A stretch of 57,497 bases of DNA, from NCBI GenBank assembly GCA_902522385.1, contig CABYVK010000008.1, forward strand, positions 1-57,497. The letters run 5' to 3'. A model generated the notes under the pieces. It searched no databases. It worked only from the letters and a program-made list of their open reading frames with translations, and was not told the origin of the DNA. A program made the position numbers and the translations under genes. Source of the DNA: an uncultured Pelagibacteraceae bacterium. Lineage in GTDB: Bacteria; Pseudomonadota; Alphaproteobacteria; Pelagibacterales; Pelagibacteraceae. Numbering within the stretch: position 1 is the stretch's first letter; the number at the start of each line of letters is the position of its first letter. Positions 29,086 through 38,879 of this stretch are shown here, in pieces.

Positions 29086-30003
29086 ATGAAAAAATCTTAC
29101 ATCGTTGATTCAACGTGTAATGATATGCGTTTAGACAGATGGTTAAGATTAAAAGTTGGAAAAATTCCACAAAGTCTTGTTGAAAAATATTTAAGAGTAG
29201 GAAAAATAAAGCTCAATAAAAAGAAAGTTAAAAGTTCTTTTAAAGTAAAAACAAAGGATGTAATAAATTTATTTAATATAAATTTTAAAGAGACAGTCCA
29301 GCAAAAGAAAATTAAATTTTTACCCTCAAAAGAAATTATCAAATCAAATGAAGATCAAATTATTGACAATAATGATAATTTTATAGTTTTAAATAAAGCC
29401 TCAGGTATATCAGTCCAAGGTGGAACTAAATCAAAGAAAAATTTAGTAGATATTTTTACTAGAAGTGAAATTTTTCAGGGAACAAAGCCTTATTCTGTTC
29501 ATAGATTAGACAAAGATACCTCAGGAGTTTTTATTATGGCTAAAAACAGAGAGAGTGCACAATTACTTACTTCTTTATTTAGACTGAGAAAAGTACACAA
29601 AACTTATTTAGCTATATGCCAAGGTGAAATTAATAAAAAATCTGGTATTTGGGATGAGGATTTAATTAGATACGATGGTCATAAAAAAATAAAAGAAAAA
29701 GCAAAAACAATTTTTAAAGTTATCGATAAAAATTCACAGGCAAGTTTGCTTGAACTGAAACCTATAACAGGAAGAAAACATCAATTAAGGAAACAATTAT
29801 ATGCGACAGGAAATCCTATATTTGGTGATACAAAATATAAATTATCAAACTCTAATAAAGGAGTTAATAAAAATTTAATGTTACATTCATATCAAATAAA
29901 ATTTAAAATAAACGATGTGAAACACACTTATTCAGCATTACTGCCTGATTATTTTAAAAAACTTTTAAAATCTAAAAGACTTAGATTTTCAAATTTGAAG
30001 TAA
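29086..30003 (+). CDS. rluC: RluC/RluD-family 23S rRNA pseudouridine synthase
   Basis: The 305-residue enzyme converts specific uridines in large-subunit rRNA to pseudouridine. An N-terminal S4 RNA-binding domain ([23 protein letters not shown], about 14-36) precedes the catalytic domain with [10 protein letters not shown] at 139-148; D142 is the expected nucleophile. Later motifs include [15 protein letters not shown]. The S4 domain and length fit RluC or RluD; RluC is chosen tentatively. Its end overlaps the oppositely oriented lipB by 23 bases, so no terminator fits between them. Confidence 0.85.
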   Translation: MKKSYIVDSTCNDMRLDRWLRLKVGKIPQSLVEKYLRVGKIKLNKKKVKSSFKVKTKDVINLFNINFKETVQQKKIKFLPSKEIIKSNEDQIIDNNDNFIVLNKASGISVQGGTKSKKNLVDIFTRSEIFQGTKPYSVHRLDKDTSGVFIMAKNRESAQLLTSLFRLRKVHKTYLAICQGEINKKSGIWDEDLIRYDGHKKIKEKAKTIFKVIDKNSQASLLELKPITGRKHQLRKQLYATGNPIFGDTKYKLSNSNKGVNKNLMLHSYQIKFKINDVKHTYSALLPDYFKKLLKSKRLRFSNLK

Positions 30004-30598
30004 AATTTTTAATTAATACATCACTTAAATTTGAATAATCCTGATCTATTATATTTTTTAAATTTGTTACACCTTTGTCCGAAATACCACATGGTATAAT
30101 TTTTTTATAATTTTCTAAGTTATTATTTATATTTATTGAAAAACCATGATATGCAATCCATTTGCTAACTCTTATACCTATTGCAGCAATTTTTTTAATA
30201 TCTTTGTTATCGTTGTACCATATACCTATATTATCTTTGTCAGGAAAAGTTTTTATTTTATAAAATCTTAAAGTTTGAATTATTGTATTTTCTATTAAAG
30301 ATATGAATTTTCTAATATCTTTTTTTTTTCTTAAATCTAAAACGAAATAACAAATTAATTGACCTGGCCCATGGTAGGTAATTTTCCCACCTCTATTTGT
30401 TTCTAATATTTTGATCGATTTATCAATAATCTCATTTTCTTTATATGAAGTTCCTCCTGTAAAAACTTCATTATGCTCCAACGTCCAAATTAATTCTTGT
30501 TCATTGTTTTCATATAGAGTCTTTAATCTTGTCTCTAAAACATCAATAGCATCAAAATAATTTACTGGTTTTATTGACTTTTTGATCTCTATGTTCAT
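29981..30598 (-). CDS. lipB: Octanoyl-[ACP]:protein N-octanoyltransferase
   Basis: The 205-residue enzyme moves octanoate from acyl carrier protein to lipoyl domains, the first step of lipoate synthesis for 2-oxoacid dehydrogenases and the glycine cleavage H protein. [12 protein letters not shown] is at residues 69-80, the conserved lysine stretch KIAAIGIR at 136-143 and the catalytic cysteine C170 in IPCGI. It points against the preceding pseudouridine synthase gene with overlapping 3' ends and diverges from mgtE across a 61-base AT-rich gap. Confidence 0.96.
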   Translation of the reverse strand: MNIEIKKSIKPVNYFDAIDVLETRLKTLYENNEQELIWTLEHNEVFTGGTSYKENEIIDKSIKILETNRGGKITYHGPGQLICYFVLDLRKKKDIRKFISLIENTIIQTLRFYKIKTFPDKDNIGIWYNDNKDIKKIAAIGIRVSKWIAYHGFSININNNLENYKKIIPCGISDKGVTNLKNIIDQDYSNLSDVLIKNFTSNLKI

Positions 30599-30659
30599 TT
30601 ATAATTTGTATTATCTTTATTATGTATTAATAGTGCAAATCTAAATTATAGGTAGATTT

Positions 30660-32033
30660 ATGTCTTTAACTAAAAAAACTAAAGATAAAAAAGTAAATTT
30701 TGAGTTTAATAAAGAATATATAAGAGTTGTTACTAGTAAAATAGCTAACAATGACGCTCAATTTATTACTAATTCATTTAATGAAATGCACCCTGCCGAT
30801 GCTGCTGATATTATTGAGCATCTTAGTGAAGGGGATAGAGAAAGTTTAATTAAATTAAACAATTTCAATATTGATCCAGAAGTTTTTGTTGAATTAAATG
30901 AATCTATTCAATCTGAAATTATTACCTATCTTTCATCAGACTCAATTGTAAGCATTTTGAAGGGTTTAGAATCAGACGATGCTATATCAATATTAGAAAA
31001 TGTCCCAGAAGAGGATAAAAATGCAATTCTAAGTTCTTTACCGCCTAAAGATAGATTTGCTTTGTTAGAAAGTTTAAGTTATCCAGAAGATACTGCTGCA
31101 AGACTTATGCAGCGTGAGTTTACTGCAATTCCAAGTAATTGGTCTGTAGGACAAACAATTGACTATTTAAGAGAAAACAAAGACTTACCAGAGGAATTTT
31201 TAGAAATTTTTATTGTTAATGAAGATTTTAAACCAATAGGAACTGTTCCTTCATCTAGAGTTCTAACAACACCACGTGAAAGTAAAATGGCAACAATTAT
31301 GTCAGAGTCTCAATTGTTAATTCCTGTTGAAATGGATAAAGAGGAAGTTGCCAACTTATTTGAAAATTATAATTTAAATTCTGCCGCTGTTGTAGACAAA
31401 AACAACAAATTAGTTGGTATGATTATGAACGATGACGTTTTGACAGTTTTGAAAGAAGAGGCTGAGGAAGATGCTTTAAGATTAGCAGGAGTAGGAGACG
31501 AGGAAATTACCGACGGAGTTGTAAAAAAAACAAAAAGAAGATTCAATTGGCTATTACTAAATTTATTTACTGCTTTTTTAGCTACATGGTGTATCAGTTT
31601 ATTTGGAGCAACAATTGAACAAATGGTGGTGTTAGCATTTTTAATGCCTATTGTAGCTTCAATGGGTGGAAATGCTGGAATGCAAACTTTAGCTGTAACA
31701 GTTAGAACAATAGCAACTAATGATTTAACTCAAAATAATTTTTCATCAAATGTTTATAAAGAATTTTCTATTGGTATTTTAAATGGAATAATCTTTGCAG
31801 CAATAAGTGCTTTTATTGTTCAGTTATGGTTTCAAGATAGTATCCTTTCACTGATCATAGCAATATCAATGGTGTTAACAATGATCATAGCAGGATTATT
31901 TGGGATATTGGTTCCCTTTACCTTGAAAAAGATGAACATTGATCCAGCAATCGCTTCAAGTGTTTTTGTGACAACAATTACTGATGTAATAGGTTTTGTC
32001 TCATTTTTGGGTGTTGGGGCTTATTTTCTCTAA
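30660..32033 (+). CDS. mgtE: Magnesium transporter MgtE
   Basis: The 457-residue protein is a gated Mg2+ channel. The N-terminal helical domain contains MHPADAADIIEHL near residue 43 and the repeated EDKNAILSSLPP type helices. Two CBS domains follow at about 135-255 (MIMNDDVLTVL). From about residue 297 there are five membrane spans with the conserved GGNAGMQTLAV at about 336-346. Length fits MgtE. The family senses cytosolic Mg2+ through its N and CBS domains. Its stop overlaps the convergent panC stop by four bases. Confidence 0.96.
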   Translation: MSLTKKTKDKKVNFEFNKEYIRVVTSKIANNDAQFITNSFNEMHPADAADIIEHLSEGDRESLIKLNNFNIDPEVFVELNESIQSEIITYLSSDSIVSILKGLESDDAISILENVPEEDKNAILSSLPPKDRFALLESLSYPEDTAARLMQREFTAIPSNWSVGQTIDYLRENKDLPEEFLEIFIVNEDFKPIGTVPSSRVLTTPRESKMATIMSESQLLIPVEMDKEEVANLFENYNLNSAAVVDKNNKLVGMIMNDDVLTVLKEEAEEDALRLAGVGDEEITDGVVKKTKRRFNWLLLNLFTAFLATWCISLFGATIEQMVVLAFLMPIVASMGGNAGMQTLAVTVRTIATNDLTQNNFSSNVYKEFSIGILNGIIFAAISAFIVQLWFQDSILSLIIAISMVLTMIIAGLFGILVPFTLKKMNIDPAIASSVFVTTITDVIGFVSFLGVGAYFL

Positions 32034-32845
32034 AAGTTGTCAATTAATCTTACTTTATCAATATAATAAGCTACAAATAAACGTGAGCCTTTGACAGTAT
32101 TAGATATTTTAAGATTTTTTATTGATCTTAATTCTAAGTATTCAATTTTAATTTTTAATAATTTCTCTAAATATTTGATTTGAATTTTTAAATTTTCTTT
32201 TATTTTTTTACTATTTACTAGATTTCTTTTTAATTTAAGTAAACTTTTACTTAGAAAACTTGCTTTTTTAATTCCATTTAAATCTAAATGATTATTTCTC
32301 GAAGACAAAGCTATTTTGCTTTTATCTCTAATTGTTTTGCATGGAATAATAGAAGTTTTATGTTTATTTTTAAGATAATTTCTTATTAAGAAGTATTGTT
32401 GATAATCTTTTTCGCCCATAAATATTTTTTTTGGATTTACTAAATTAGTTAATCTTTCCATCACATCCAGCACACCTTCAAAATGGCCTTTTCTATATTT
32501 GGCACATAAAACTTTATCTTTTTTAATAATTTTTATGTTTGATTTTTTATTATTACCATAAATATGTTTGAATTTTGGGATGTATAAAAAATCGACCTTT
32601 TTAGTTTTTTTTAAGATTTTAATATCCTTTTTAATATTTGTGGGATAATTCATAAAATCTTTTCTATTGTTAAATTGTTTAGGATTAACAAAAATACTTA
32701 CTATTGTTTTTTTACAAGCTCGTTTTGATATATCAATAAGTGACAAATGACCTCTATGGATACTACCCATTGTGGGAACAAAGCCAATATCACTAAAAGG
32801 CCTTAAAGATTTAGATAATGAACTATTATTTAATATAATTTTCAT
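32030..32845 (-). CDS. panC: Pantothenate synthetase (pantoate--beta-alanine ligase)
   Basis: This 271-residue enzyme joins pantoate and beta-alanine with ATP to make pantothenate, the precursor of coenzyme A. It has the nucleotide-binding FVPTMGSIHRGHLSL with its HxGH signature, FVNPKQF, and the second ATP motif ALSSRNNHL (KMSKS-like). An in-frame ATG 30 bases upstream (32873-32875) is possible, giving 281 residues; the ATG at 32843-32845 matches the usual MKII start. It diverges from galU across only a few dozen bases. It is unusually Lys- and Ile-rich. Confidence 0.92.
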   Translation of the reverse strand: MKIILNNSSLSKSLRPFSDIGFVPTMGSIHRGHLSLIDISKRACKKTIVSIFVNPKQFNNRKDFMNYPTNIKKDIKILKKTKKVDFLYIPKFKHIYGNNKKSNIKIIKKDKVLCAKYRKGHFEGVLDVMERLTNLVNPKKIFMGEKDYQQYFLIRNYLKNKHKTSIIPCKTIRDKSKIALSSRNNHLDLNGIKKASFLSKSLLKLKRNLVNSKKIKENLKIQIKYLEKLLKIKIEYLELRSIKNLKISNTVKGSRLFVAYYIDKVRLIDNF

Positions 32846-32879
32846 TTGTATTAAAAATCTAGATAAGTAAAACATTTAT

Positions 32880-33695
32880 ATGATTAAACAAGCAATAATT
32901 CCTCTGGCTGGACAAGGAACTAGACTTTTGCCTCTAACAAGTGTTTTTGCGAAAGAACTTCTCCCGATAAATGGAAAGCCTGGAATTGAGTATATTTTAG
33001 ATGAGTGTATTGAAGCTGGGATTAAAGAAATTATTTTTATCATCTCAAATAAAAAAAAGATGATTAAAAATTATTTTTATAGTGATGTTTTTTACAAAAA
33101 AATTATAAAAAAGAAAAAAGATCCTCGAATAATTTCTGAATATAAAAAAATATTAAAATATAAAAAGCTAATAAAGTTTGTGTATCAAAATATACCTAAA
33201 GGTACAGGTGATGCTGTATTTAAAACAAGAAAATATATAAAGAATAATTATTTTTTAATGTTGCTACCAGATGATTTAATAATAAAAAAAAACTGTTCTA
33301 AAGATATGATTAAAGTTCATCACAAATATAAATCATCTGTAATGGCCAGCATGAAGGTTAATTCTAAAACAGTTTCAAGATGGGGAATATATAATTTAAA
33401 CAAAAAAATTTCAAAAAATAATTATTTTATAAATGGTGTTGTAGAAAAACCTTCAATTAAAAATGCTCCTTCTAATAAAGCAGTAATAGGAAGATATATT
33501 CTTCCTAAGACTATATTTAGTAAATTAGCTAAGCAAAAACCTGGTAAAGGAGGTGAAATACATATAACTGATGCTATTCAAACTTTAATAACAGAAGGTG
33601 AAAAATTTATTGCTCATAATTTTTCAGGAAATTATTTAGACTGTGGGACTATGCAAGGATTTATTAATTCAAATAAAGAAATAGGAAAATTATGA
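32880..33695 (+). CDS. galU: UTP--glucose-1-phosphate uridylyltransferase
   Basis: The 271-residue enzyme makes UDP-glucose from UTP and glucose 1-phosphate. It has the nucleotidyltransferase signature PLAGQGTRLLPLTSVFAKEL, PINGKPGIEYILDECIEAG, QNIPKGTGDAV and the DCGTMQGF ending, all expected of GalU. It is a little shorter than the common 290-300 residues. Its stop overlaps the start of ugd by four bases, so the product is very probably passed to the next enzyme. Confidence 0.95.
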   Translation: MIKQAIIPLAGQGTRLLPLTSVFAKELLPINGKPGIEYILDECIEAGIKEIIFIISNKKKMIKNYFYSDVFYKKIIKKKKDPRIISEYKKILKYKKLIKFVYQNIPKGTGDAVFKTRKYIKNNYFLMLLPDDLIIKKNCSKDMIKVHHKYKSSVMASMKVNSKTVSRWGIYNLNKKISKNNYFINGVVEKPSIKNAPSNKAVIGRYILPKTIFSKLAKQKPGKGGEIHITDAIQTLITEGEKFIAHNFSGNYLDCGTMQGFINSNKEIGKL

Positions 33696-34990
33696 AGCTT
33701 TGCATGATAGGTACAGGTTATGTTGGTTTGGTTAGTGGTGTTTGTTTTTCTGATGTCGGCAATACAGTCTACTGTGTAGATAAAGATAAAAAAAAAATAG
33801 AAGAATTAAATAAAGGTAATGTCCCTATTTATGAGCCTGGTTTAGAGGAAATATTAAAAAAAAATTATAAACTAAATCGTATAAAGTTTACTACTGATTT
33901 AAAAAAAGCAGTTTCAAGTTCTGATATAATTTTTATATGCGTTGGAACACCAACTAAAAAAAATAGCAATACAGCTGATTTAAAATATGTTTTTAGTGTT
34001 ACAAAAGAATTAAAAAAGATAATTAAAAGTTATAAAATTATTATAACCAAATCTACTGTTCCTGTTACTACAGGTGATAAAATTGAAAATATTTTAAAAA
34101 ATTTAAAAAAAAAGAAATTAGTTGATATAGTTTCCAATCCTGAATTTTTAAGAGAGGGAGAGGCCATAAGAGATTTTGTCTACCCAGATAGAGTTATTAT
34201 TGGAACTGATAGCAACAAAGCTAACAAGATTTTAAAATCACTCTATATGCCAATTATTAAAAAAAGTAGTAGATATTTTAAAACTTCTCGGAGAGGTGCT
34301 GAATTAATAAAATATGCTTCAAACGCATTTTTAGCTACAAAAATTTCATTTATAAATGAGATTGCAAATCTCTGCGAAAAAACGGGTATAGATGTGAAAG
34401 ATATATCTTTCGGTATGGGGTCAGATACGCGTATTGGTGATAGGTTTTTGAGAGCAGGGCCAGCTTATGGAGGATCATGTTTTCCAAAAGACACTAGAGC
34501 TTTAATTGATACAGGTAAAAAATTTAATATAGATTTATCAATAGTTAAAACAGTAGTTTCATCGAACTATAAACGCAGATTTTTATCAATCAAAAGAGTT
34601 GAGAAAATATTAAATTATAAACTTTTAAATAAAACAATCACATTTCTTGGAGTAACATTTAAACCAAATACTGATGATATGAGAGAAGCTTCTAGCATAC
34701 CAATGATTGAGTATTTTAATAAAAAAAATTCTAAGATAAGATATTTTGATCCGTCAGGTGAGAAGAAAGAATTTAAGAATTTAAAAAATGTTAATTATTT
34801 CAATAATATAAATACTGCATGCTTGAATAGTGATTTAATAATTTTACATACAGAATGGAATGATTTTAAATTATTAAATTTTAAAAAATTAGTAAAAAAA
34901 AGAAATTTTAAGATTTATGACATGAGAAACATGTATTCGCCAGCAAAAATGAAAAAATTGAATATCAATTATTTTGGAATTGGAAGATAG
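33692..34990 (+). CDS. ugd: UDP-glucose 6-dehydrogenase
   Basis: The 432-residue enzyme oxidises UDP-glucose to UDP-glucuronate with two NAD+. The Rossmann motif GTGYVG is at residues 7-12, the active-site lysine and Asn belong to ELIKYASNAFLA, and the catalytic cysteine C263 is in YGGSCFPKD. The C-terminal domain contains FLGVTFKPNTDDMREASS. It forms an operon with galU. UDP-glucuronate could feed glycolipid or polysaccharide synthesis; the window does not contain the user enzyme. Confidence 0.96.
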   Translation: MKLCMIGTGYVGLVSGVCFSDVGNTVYCVDKDKKKIEELNKGNVPIYEPGLEEILKKNYKLNRIKFTTDLKKAVSSSDIIFICVGTPTKKNSNTADLKYVFSVTKELKKIIKSYKIIITKSTVPVTTGDKIENILKNLKKKKLVDIVSNPEFLREGEAIRDFVYPDRVIIGTDSNKANKILKSLYMPIIKKSSRYFKTSRRGAELIKYASNAFLATKISFINEIANLCEKTGIDVKDISFGMGSDTRIGDRFLRAGPAYGGSCFPKDTRALIDTGKKFNIDLSIVKTVVSSNYKRRFLSIKRVEKILNYKLLNKTITFLGVTFKPNTDDMREASSIPMIEYFNKKNSKIRYFDPSGEKKEFKNLKNVNYFNNINTACLNSDLIILHTEWNDFKLLNFKKLVKKRNFKIYDMRNMYSPAKMKKLNINYFGIGR

Positions 34991-34991
34991 C

Positions 34992-35453
34992 TTAATTTAA
35001 CTCAAATATAGCATCAACTTCTACAGAAATACCAAGTGGTAGACTATTTGTGCTGACAGCTGCTCTTGTATGCATCCCAGCATCTCCAAATATTGATGCA
35101 ATTAAGTCTGAAGCTCCATTTATAACTTTTGGCTGATCTGTAAAATCATTTGTTGAATTAACAAATCCTGTTAATTTTACACAAGATTTTATTTTTGAAA
35201 GGTCACCATTGCAAGCCTCTTTGGCTTGTGAAACAATACTTAATCCACATCTTTTTGCCGCCTGATAGCCCTCATCAGTATTTAAGTCTTTACCTATTTT
35301 TCCTTTAATCAAATCACCATTATCAGAAATTGAAATTTGACCAGATATAAATAGAAGCTTTCCAACTATTTTTGTTGCTACGTAAGATCCTACTGGAGCT
35401 TTTGCTTCTGGTAAATCTATACCTAATTCATTAATTTTTTTCTCAAATGTCAT
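34992..35453 (-). CDS. RidA/YjgF-family protein
   Basis: The 153-residue protein belongs to the RidA (YjgF/YER057c/UK114) family. It shows GKLLFISGQIS, a GxxGxDLNTDEGYQAAK stretch and the C-terminal HTRAAVSTNSLPLGISVEVDAIFEL. Classical RidA removes reactive enamine/imine intermediates of amino-acid metabolism; this protein is of the longer subgroup, and its substrate is unknown. The ATG at 35451-35453 is chosen because a longer in-frame reading would run into the upstream secreted-protein gene. It follows that gene by four bases and converges with ugd at one base distance. Confidence 0.85.
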   Translation of the reverse strand: MTFEKKINELGIDLPEAKAPVGSYVATKIVGKLLFISGQISISDNGDLIKGKIGKDLNTDEGYQAAKRCGLSIVSQAKEACNGDLSKIKSCVKLTGFVNSTNDFTDQPKVINGASDLIASIFGDAGMHTRAAVSTNSLPLGISVEVDAIFELN

Positions 35454-35457
35454 AATT

Positions 35458-35679
35458 TTAATCTTTTTTCTTAAAAGGTTTGATAAGTTTACTGCCAATA
35501 TTTTTCACACCACCAGTAATTTTTTTTGATTTATTTATAGTTCCATCTTTAATTGATTTAGTTTTACATGCCAAAAACTCTTTAGATAATTTTTTCATTC
35601 CTTCGCATTTTTTTTCAGCTGAAAATACATTACCTGAAGAAATTAAAATAAATACGAATATTAAAAATATTTTTTTCAT
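35458..35679 (-). CDS. Small secreted Lys-rich protein of unknown function
   Basis: I do not recognise this 73-residue protein. It starts with a classic signal peptide (MKK, then IFLIFVFILISS, likely cut after VFS at about residue 20). The mature part of some 50 residues is strongly basic and carries two cysteines (C25 and C38) that could form one disulphide in the periplasm. It has no lipobox. Its ATG overlaps the topA stop by four bases and it lies four bases before the RidA gene, so it is co-transcribed with both. Translation coupling argues that it is real. Confidence 0.7.
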   Translation of the reverse strand: MKKIFLIFVFILISSGNVFSAEKKCEGMKKLSKEFLACKTKSIKDGTINKSKKITGGVKNIGSKLIKPFKKKD

Positions 35680-38261
35680 TTTTTTTTTGTTTTTTTAGAC
35701 TTTTTCACCTTATCGTATTCTTTTCTTTTCTCAATTAGAATTAAAGCCTCTTCCATTGTTAATTCAGTTGGATCTTTTTCCTCTGGAATCGTTGCATTTA
35801 GTGATTTATATTTTATGTAAGGACCATACTGTCCTTTCATAACTCTTACAGGTTTTTTATCTTCAGGATGTTCTCCCAAATCTTTTATGATTGATGAGGA
35901 CATTCTTCCAGGTTTTGCTTCAGCTATTAATGTAATAGCTCTATTTAAACCTATAGAAAAAATTTCTTCTACATTTTCTAATCTAGCTGATTTATTTTCA
36001 CATTTTATATATGGTCCAAATCTACCTGTATTTAATGTAATTTCTTTTTGATTTTCTGGATTTACACCCAATGACATAGGTAACGAACATAGAAATTTTG
36101 CTTTAACTATGTCAATACTTTCTAATTCAATTCCTTTTGGTATAGATACATTTTTCAATAGTTCATTTACCTCAGGTTTCTTTTTCTTGGTTTTTTTTCT
36201 TTTTTTAGGTTTTTCTTTTTCAATATTTTCTTCAAGAACTTTCTCATACTGAAGATAGGGACCAAATCTTCCATTTTTTAGAAATATATCATTTCCATTT
36301 TCGTGTTTTCCAAGAAATTTTGGTTCTGCTAGTTGTGATTGAGCAGCCGCTTTAGCTTTTGATAGTGGTCTTGTAAATTTACATTCCGGATAGTTTGAAC
36401 ATCCAATAAAAGCACCTCCTTTAAAACTATTTTTTAAACTCAGTGAACCAGTATCGCATAACTGACATTTTCTAACTATCTTTCCCTCTTTATCAGTGTC
36501 AAATATTAATGCTCCCAAACTTTCATTTAAAAGATCTAAAACTTCTCTAGTCCTTTTTTCTTTTACCTCTGAAACATTGCTATTAAAGTCTTTCCAGAAC
36601 ATCTCTAGAACTTTTAACCAACTTTCTTTTCCTGAAGTTATTTCATCTAGCTGATCTTCTAATCCAGCTGTGAAGTTATAATCCACATACTTTGAAAATA
36701 GTTTATCCAAAAATGCAGAGATTAATTTACCTCTATCAGTTGGAAAAAATCTTTTATTAACTATTTCTGCATAACCTCTATTTGCTATTGTTGAAATTAT
36801 ACTTGCATAAGTTGAAGGTCTACCAATTCCTAACTCTTCTAATTTTTTAACCAAACTTGCCTCAGAGTAACGTGGGGGAGGTTGGGTAAAATGTTGTTCA
36901 TCAATAATAGCTTCTATATTAATTGGTCCTTTTGACATCTCCGGTAAAATTTGCTCATCATCATCTTTGCTTTGATTTGAGTAAACTTTTAAAAATCCAT
37001 CAAATTTTAAAACTGATCCGGTTGACTTACATATAGTTTTACCATCTTCAGACTCAATCGATATTGTATTTCTATCAAATTTTGCTGTTTCCATTTGAGA
37101 CGACAGTGCTCTAGACCAAATTAAAGAATATAATTTTTGCTGGTCAGAACTTAAATATTTTTTAATAGAAACTGGATTTCTATTAATATCAGTTGGTCTT
37201 ATTGCTTCATGAGCTTCCTGAGCATTTTTTGCTTTTTTTCCTGAGTAATTATTTGGATTTTCTGGCAAATATTCGTTACCATATTCTTTTTTAATAAAAT
37301 TTCTAAAATCAGAGACAGCATCAGCTGATAAATTAGTACCATCCGTTCGCATATAAGTAATTAACCCAACTGTATCTCCGTCAATTTCTATTCCTTGATA
37401 AAGTCTTTGTGCTATTTGCATAGTTCTTGATGCACCGAAACCCAATCTACTAGAAGCAACTTGCTGAAGTGTTGAGGTAGTAAATGGTCCTGAGGGATTT
37501 CTGCTGACAACTTTTGAGGAAATATCAGTTATGTTAAATTTTTTGATCTTAATATTAGAAATTGCTTTTTCAATTTCCTCTTTATTTTTAAATGAGAATT
37601 TTTCAATTTTTTCTCCATCAAGTTGAGAAATACTTGCTGTAATTTTGCTTTTGTTTTTATCCTGAAAATTAATACTTAATGTCCAAAACTCTTCAGGTTT
37701 GAATAATTCAATTTCATGTTCTCTTTCAGTGATCAATTTTAGTGCAACAGATTGAACTCTACCTGCTGATTTTGAGCCAGGTAATTTAGTCCAAAGAATT
37801 GGTGATATATTAAATCCCACCAAATAATCTAATGCTCGTCTAGCCATATATGCATCGACTAATAAAGGCTCTATTTGTCTTGGATTTTCAATACCATGTA
37901 TGACGGCTTTTTTTGTTATTTCATTAAATACCACACGTTCAATTTCTTTATCTTTTAAAAGTTTTTTTTCATTTAAATATTCTTTTACATGCCATGCTAT
38001 TGCTTCACCCTCACGATCTGGGTCAGTAGCAAGAATTATTTTTGAGGAATCTTTCGCAGCATCAGTAATTTCTTTTAAATATTTTTTTGAAAAACTATCA
38101 ACTTCCCATTCCATTTTAAAGTTTTGATCAGGATCAACAGATCCATTTTTTGAAGGAAGATCTCTAATATGACCATAGCTAGCTAAAACGGTATAGTTAT
38201 CACCTAAATACTTGTTAATTGTTTTTGCTTTAGCAGGGCTTTCAACTATGACCAGATTCAT
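35676..38261 (-). CDS. topA: DNA topoisomerase I
   Basis: The 861-residue type IA enzyme relaxes negative supercoils. The TOPRIM domain has VIVESPAKAKTI at residues 4-15 and acidic DPDREGE at 80-86. The catalytic tyrosine is Y303 in GLITYMRTDGT. A four-cysteine zinc ribbon (CQLC near residue 600, then C and C in IGCSNYPEC) and several C-terminal repeat domains with GRFGPY-type motifs follow, then a Lys-rich tail. It heads the leftward group topA, small secreted protein, RidA. Confidence 0.98.
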   Translation of the reverse strand: MNLVIVESPAKAKTINKYLGDNYTVLASYGHIRDLPSKNGSVDPDQNFKMEWEVDSFSKKYLKEITDAAKDSSKIILATDPDREGEAIAWHVKEYLNEKKLLKDKEIERVVFNEITKKAVIHGIENPRQIEPLLVDAYMARRALDYLVGFNISPILWTKLPGSKSAGRVQSVALKLITEREHEIELFKPEEFWTLSINFQDKNKSKITASISQLDGEKIEKFSFKNKEEIEKAISNIKIKKFNITDISSKVVSRNPSGPFTTSTLQQVASSRLGFGASRTMQIAQRLYQGIEIDGDTVGLITYMRTDGTNLSADAVSDFRNFIKKEYGNEYLPENPNNYSGKKAKNAQEAHEAIRPTDINRNPVSIKKYLSSDQQKLYSLIWSRALSSQMETAKFDRNTISIESEDGKTICKSTGSVLKFDGFLKVYSNQSKDDDEQILPEMSKGPINIEAIIDEQHFTQPPPRYSEASLVKKLEELGIGRPSTYASIISTIANRGYAEIVNKRFFPTDRGKLISAFLDKLFSKYVDYNFTAGLEDQLDEITSGKESWLKVLEMFWKDFNSNVSEVKEKRTREVLDLLNESLGALIFDTDKEGKIVRKCQLCDTGSLSLKNSFKGGAFIGCSNYPECKFTRPLSKAKAAAQSQLAEPKFLGKHENGNDIFLKNGRFGPYLQYEKVLEENIEKEKPKKRKKTKKKKPEVNELLKNVSIPKGIELESIDIVKAKFLCSLPMSLGVNPENQKEITLNTGRFGPYIKCENKSARLENVEEIFSIGLNRAITLIAEAKPGRMSSSIIKDLGEHPEDKKPVRVMKGQYGPYIKYKSLNATIPEEKDPTELTMEEALILIEKRKEYDKVKKSKKTKKK

Positions 38262-38298
38262 AAAATAACAAACTACTCAAAAGAGTTTGATAGTCAAA

Positions 38299-38877
38299 TT
38301 AATAAATTTTTGTCTGAGTTTCTTCTTTATTTTTCAAGCGTTTAATATTTTCTCTGTGAGTAAAAAATATTAAAATTAACATTATTACATAGAAAAATAT
38401 GTTTTCTGAACCTTCCATAATTAAAATATAAACAGGCGTAGAAAGTGATCCTATCAATGAAGCTAAAGATGAATATTTAGAAATAAAAAAAATTATTAAC
38501 CAACAAATACCAAATACTAAACCAAAAATAATATTTAAAGAAAAAAGTATCCCAACATATGTAGCCACACCTTTGCCACCTTTAAATTTTAACCAAACAG
38601 GAAACACATGACCTATAAAAGCACATAAGGCTGATATATATACTGCATCAGGGAAATTAATTTTTACATATAAAACAGGTATTACCGCTTTCAACACATC
38701 TAGTATTAGTGTTGAATAACCAATTAGTTTGTTACCAGTTCTTAAGGCATTTGTTGCGCCAATATTACCAGAACCAATTTCTCTAATATCTTTTTTTAAA
38801 AATATTTTAGTTAAAATTAATCCAAAAGGAATTGATCCCATTAGGTATGACATTATACCTATTATAAAAAGTTCCAT
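38299..38877 (-). CDS. plsY: Glycerol-3-phosphate acyltransferase PlsY
   Basis: The 192-residue inner-membrane enzyme transfers an acyl group from acyl phosphate to glycerol 3-phosphate, the first step of phospholipid synthesis. The conserved loops GSGNIGATN (35-43) and KFKGGKGVAT (97-106) are present, and four to five hydrophobic spans surround them. Length is normal. It lies two bases after pyrC' and ends 37 bases before topA. Confidence 0.96.
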   Translation of the reverse strand: MELFIIGIMSYLMGSIPFGLILTKIFLKKDIREIGSGNIGATNALRTGNKLIGYSTLILDVLKAVIPVLYVKINFPDAVYISALCAFIGHVFPVWLKFKGGKGVATYVGILFSLNIIFGLVFGICWLIIFFISKYSSLASLIGSLSTPVYILIMEGSENIFFYVIMLILIFFTHRENIKRLKNKEETQTKIY

Positions 38878-38879
38878 TT

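Noticed and set aside
35458..35679. Small secreted protein as a lipoprotein
   Set aside because: The residues before C25 are AEKK, which is not a lipobox; a normal signal peptidase I site fits better.
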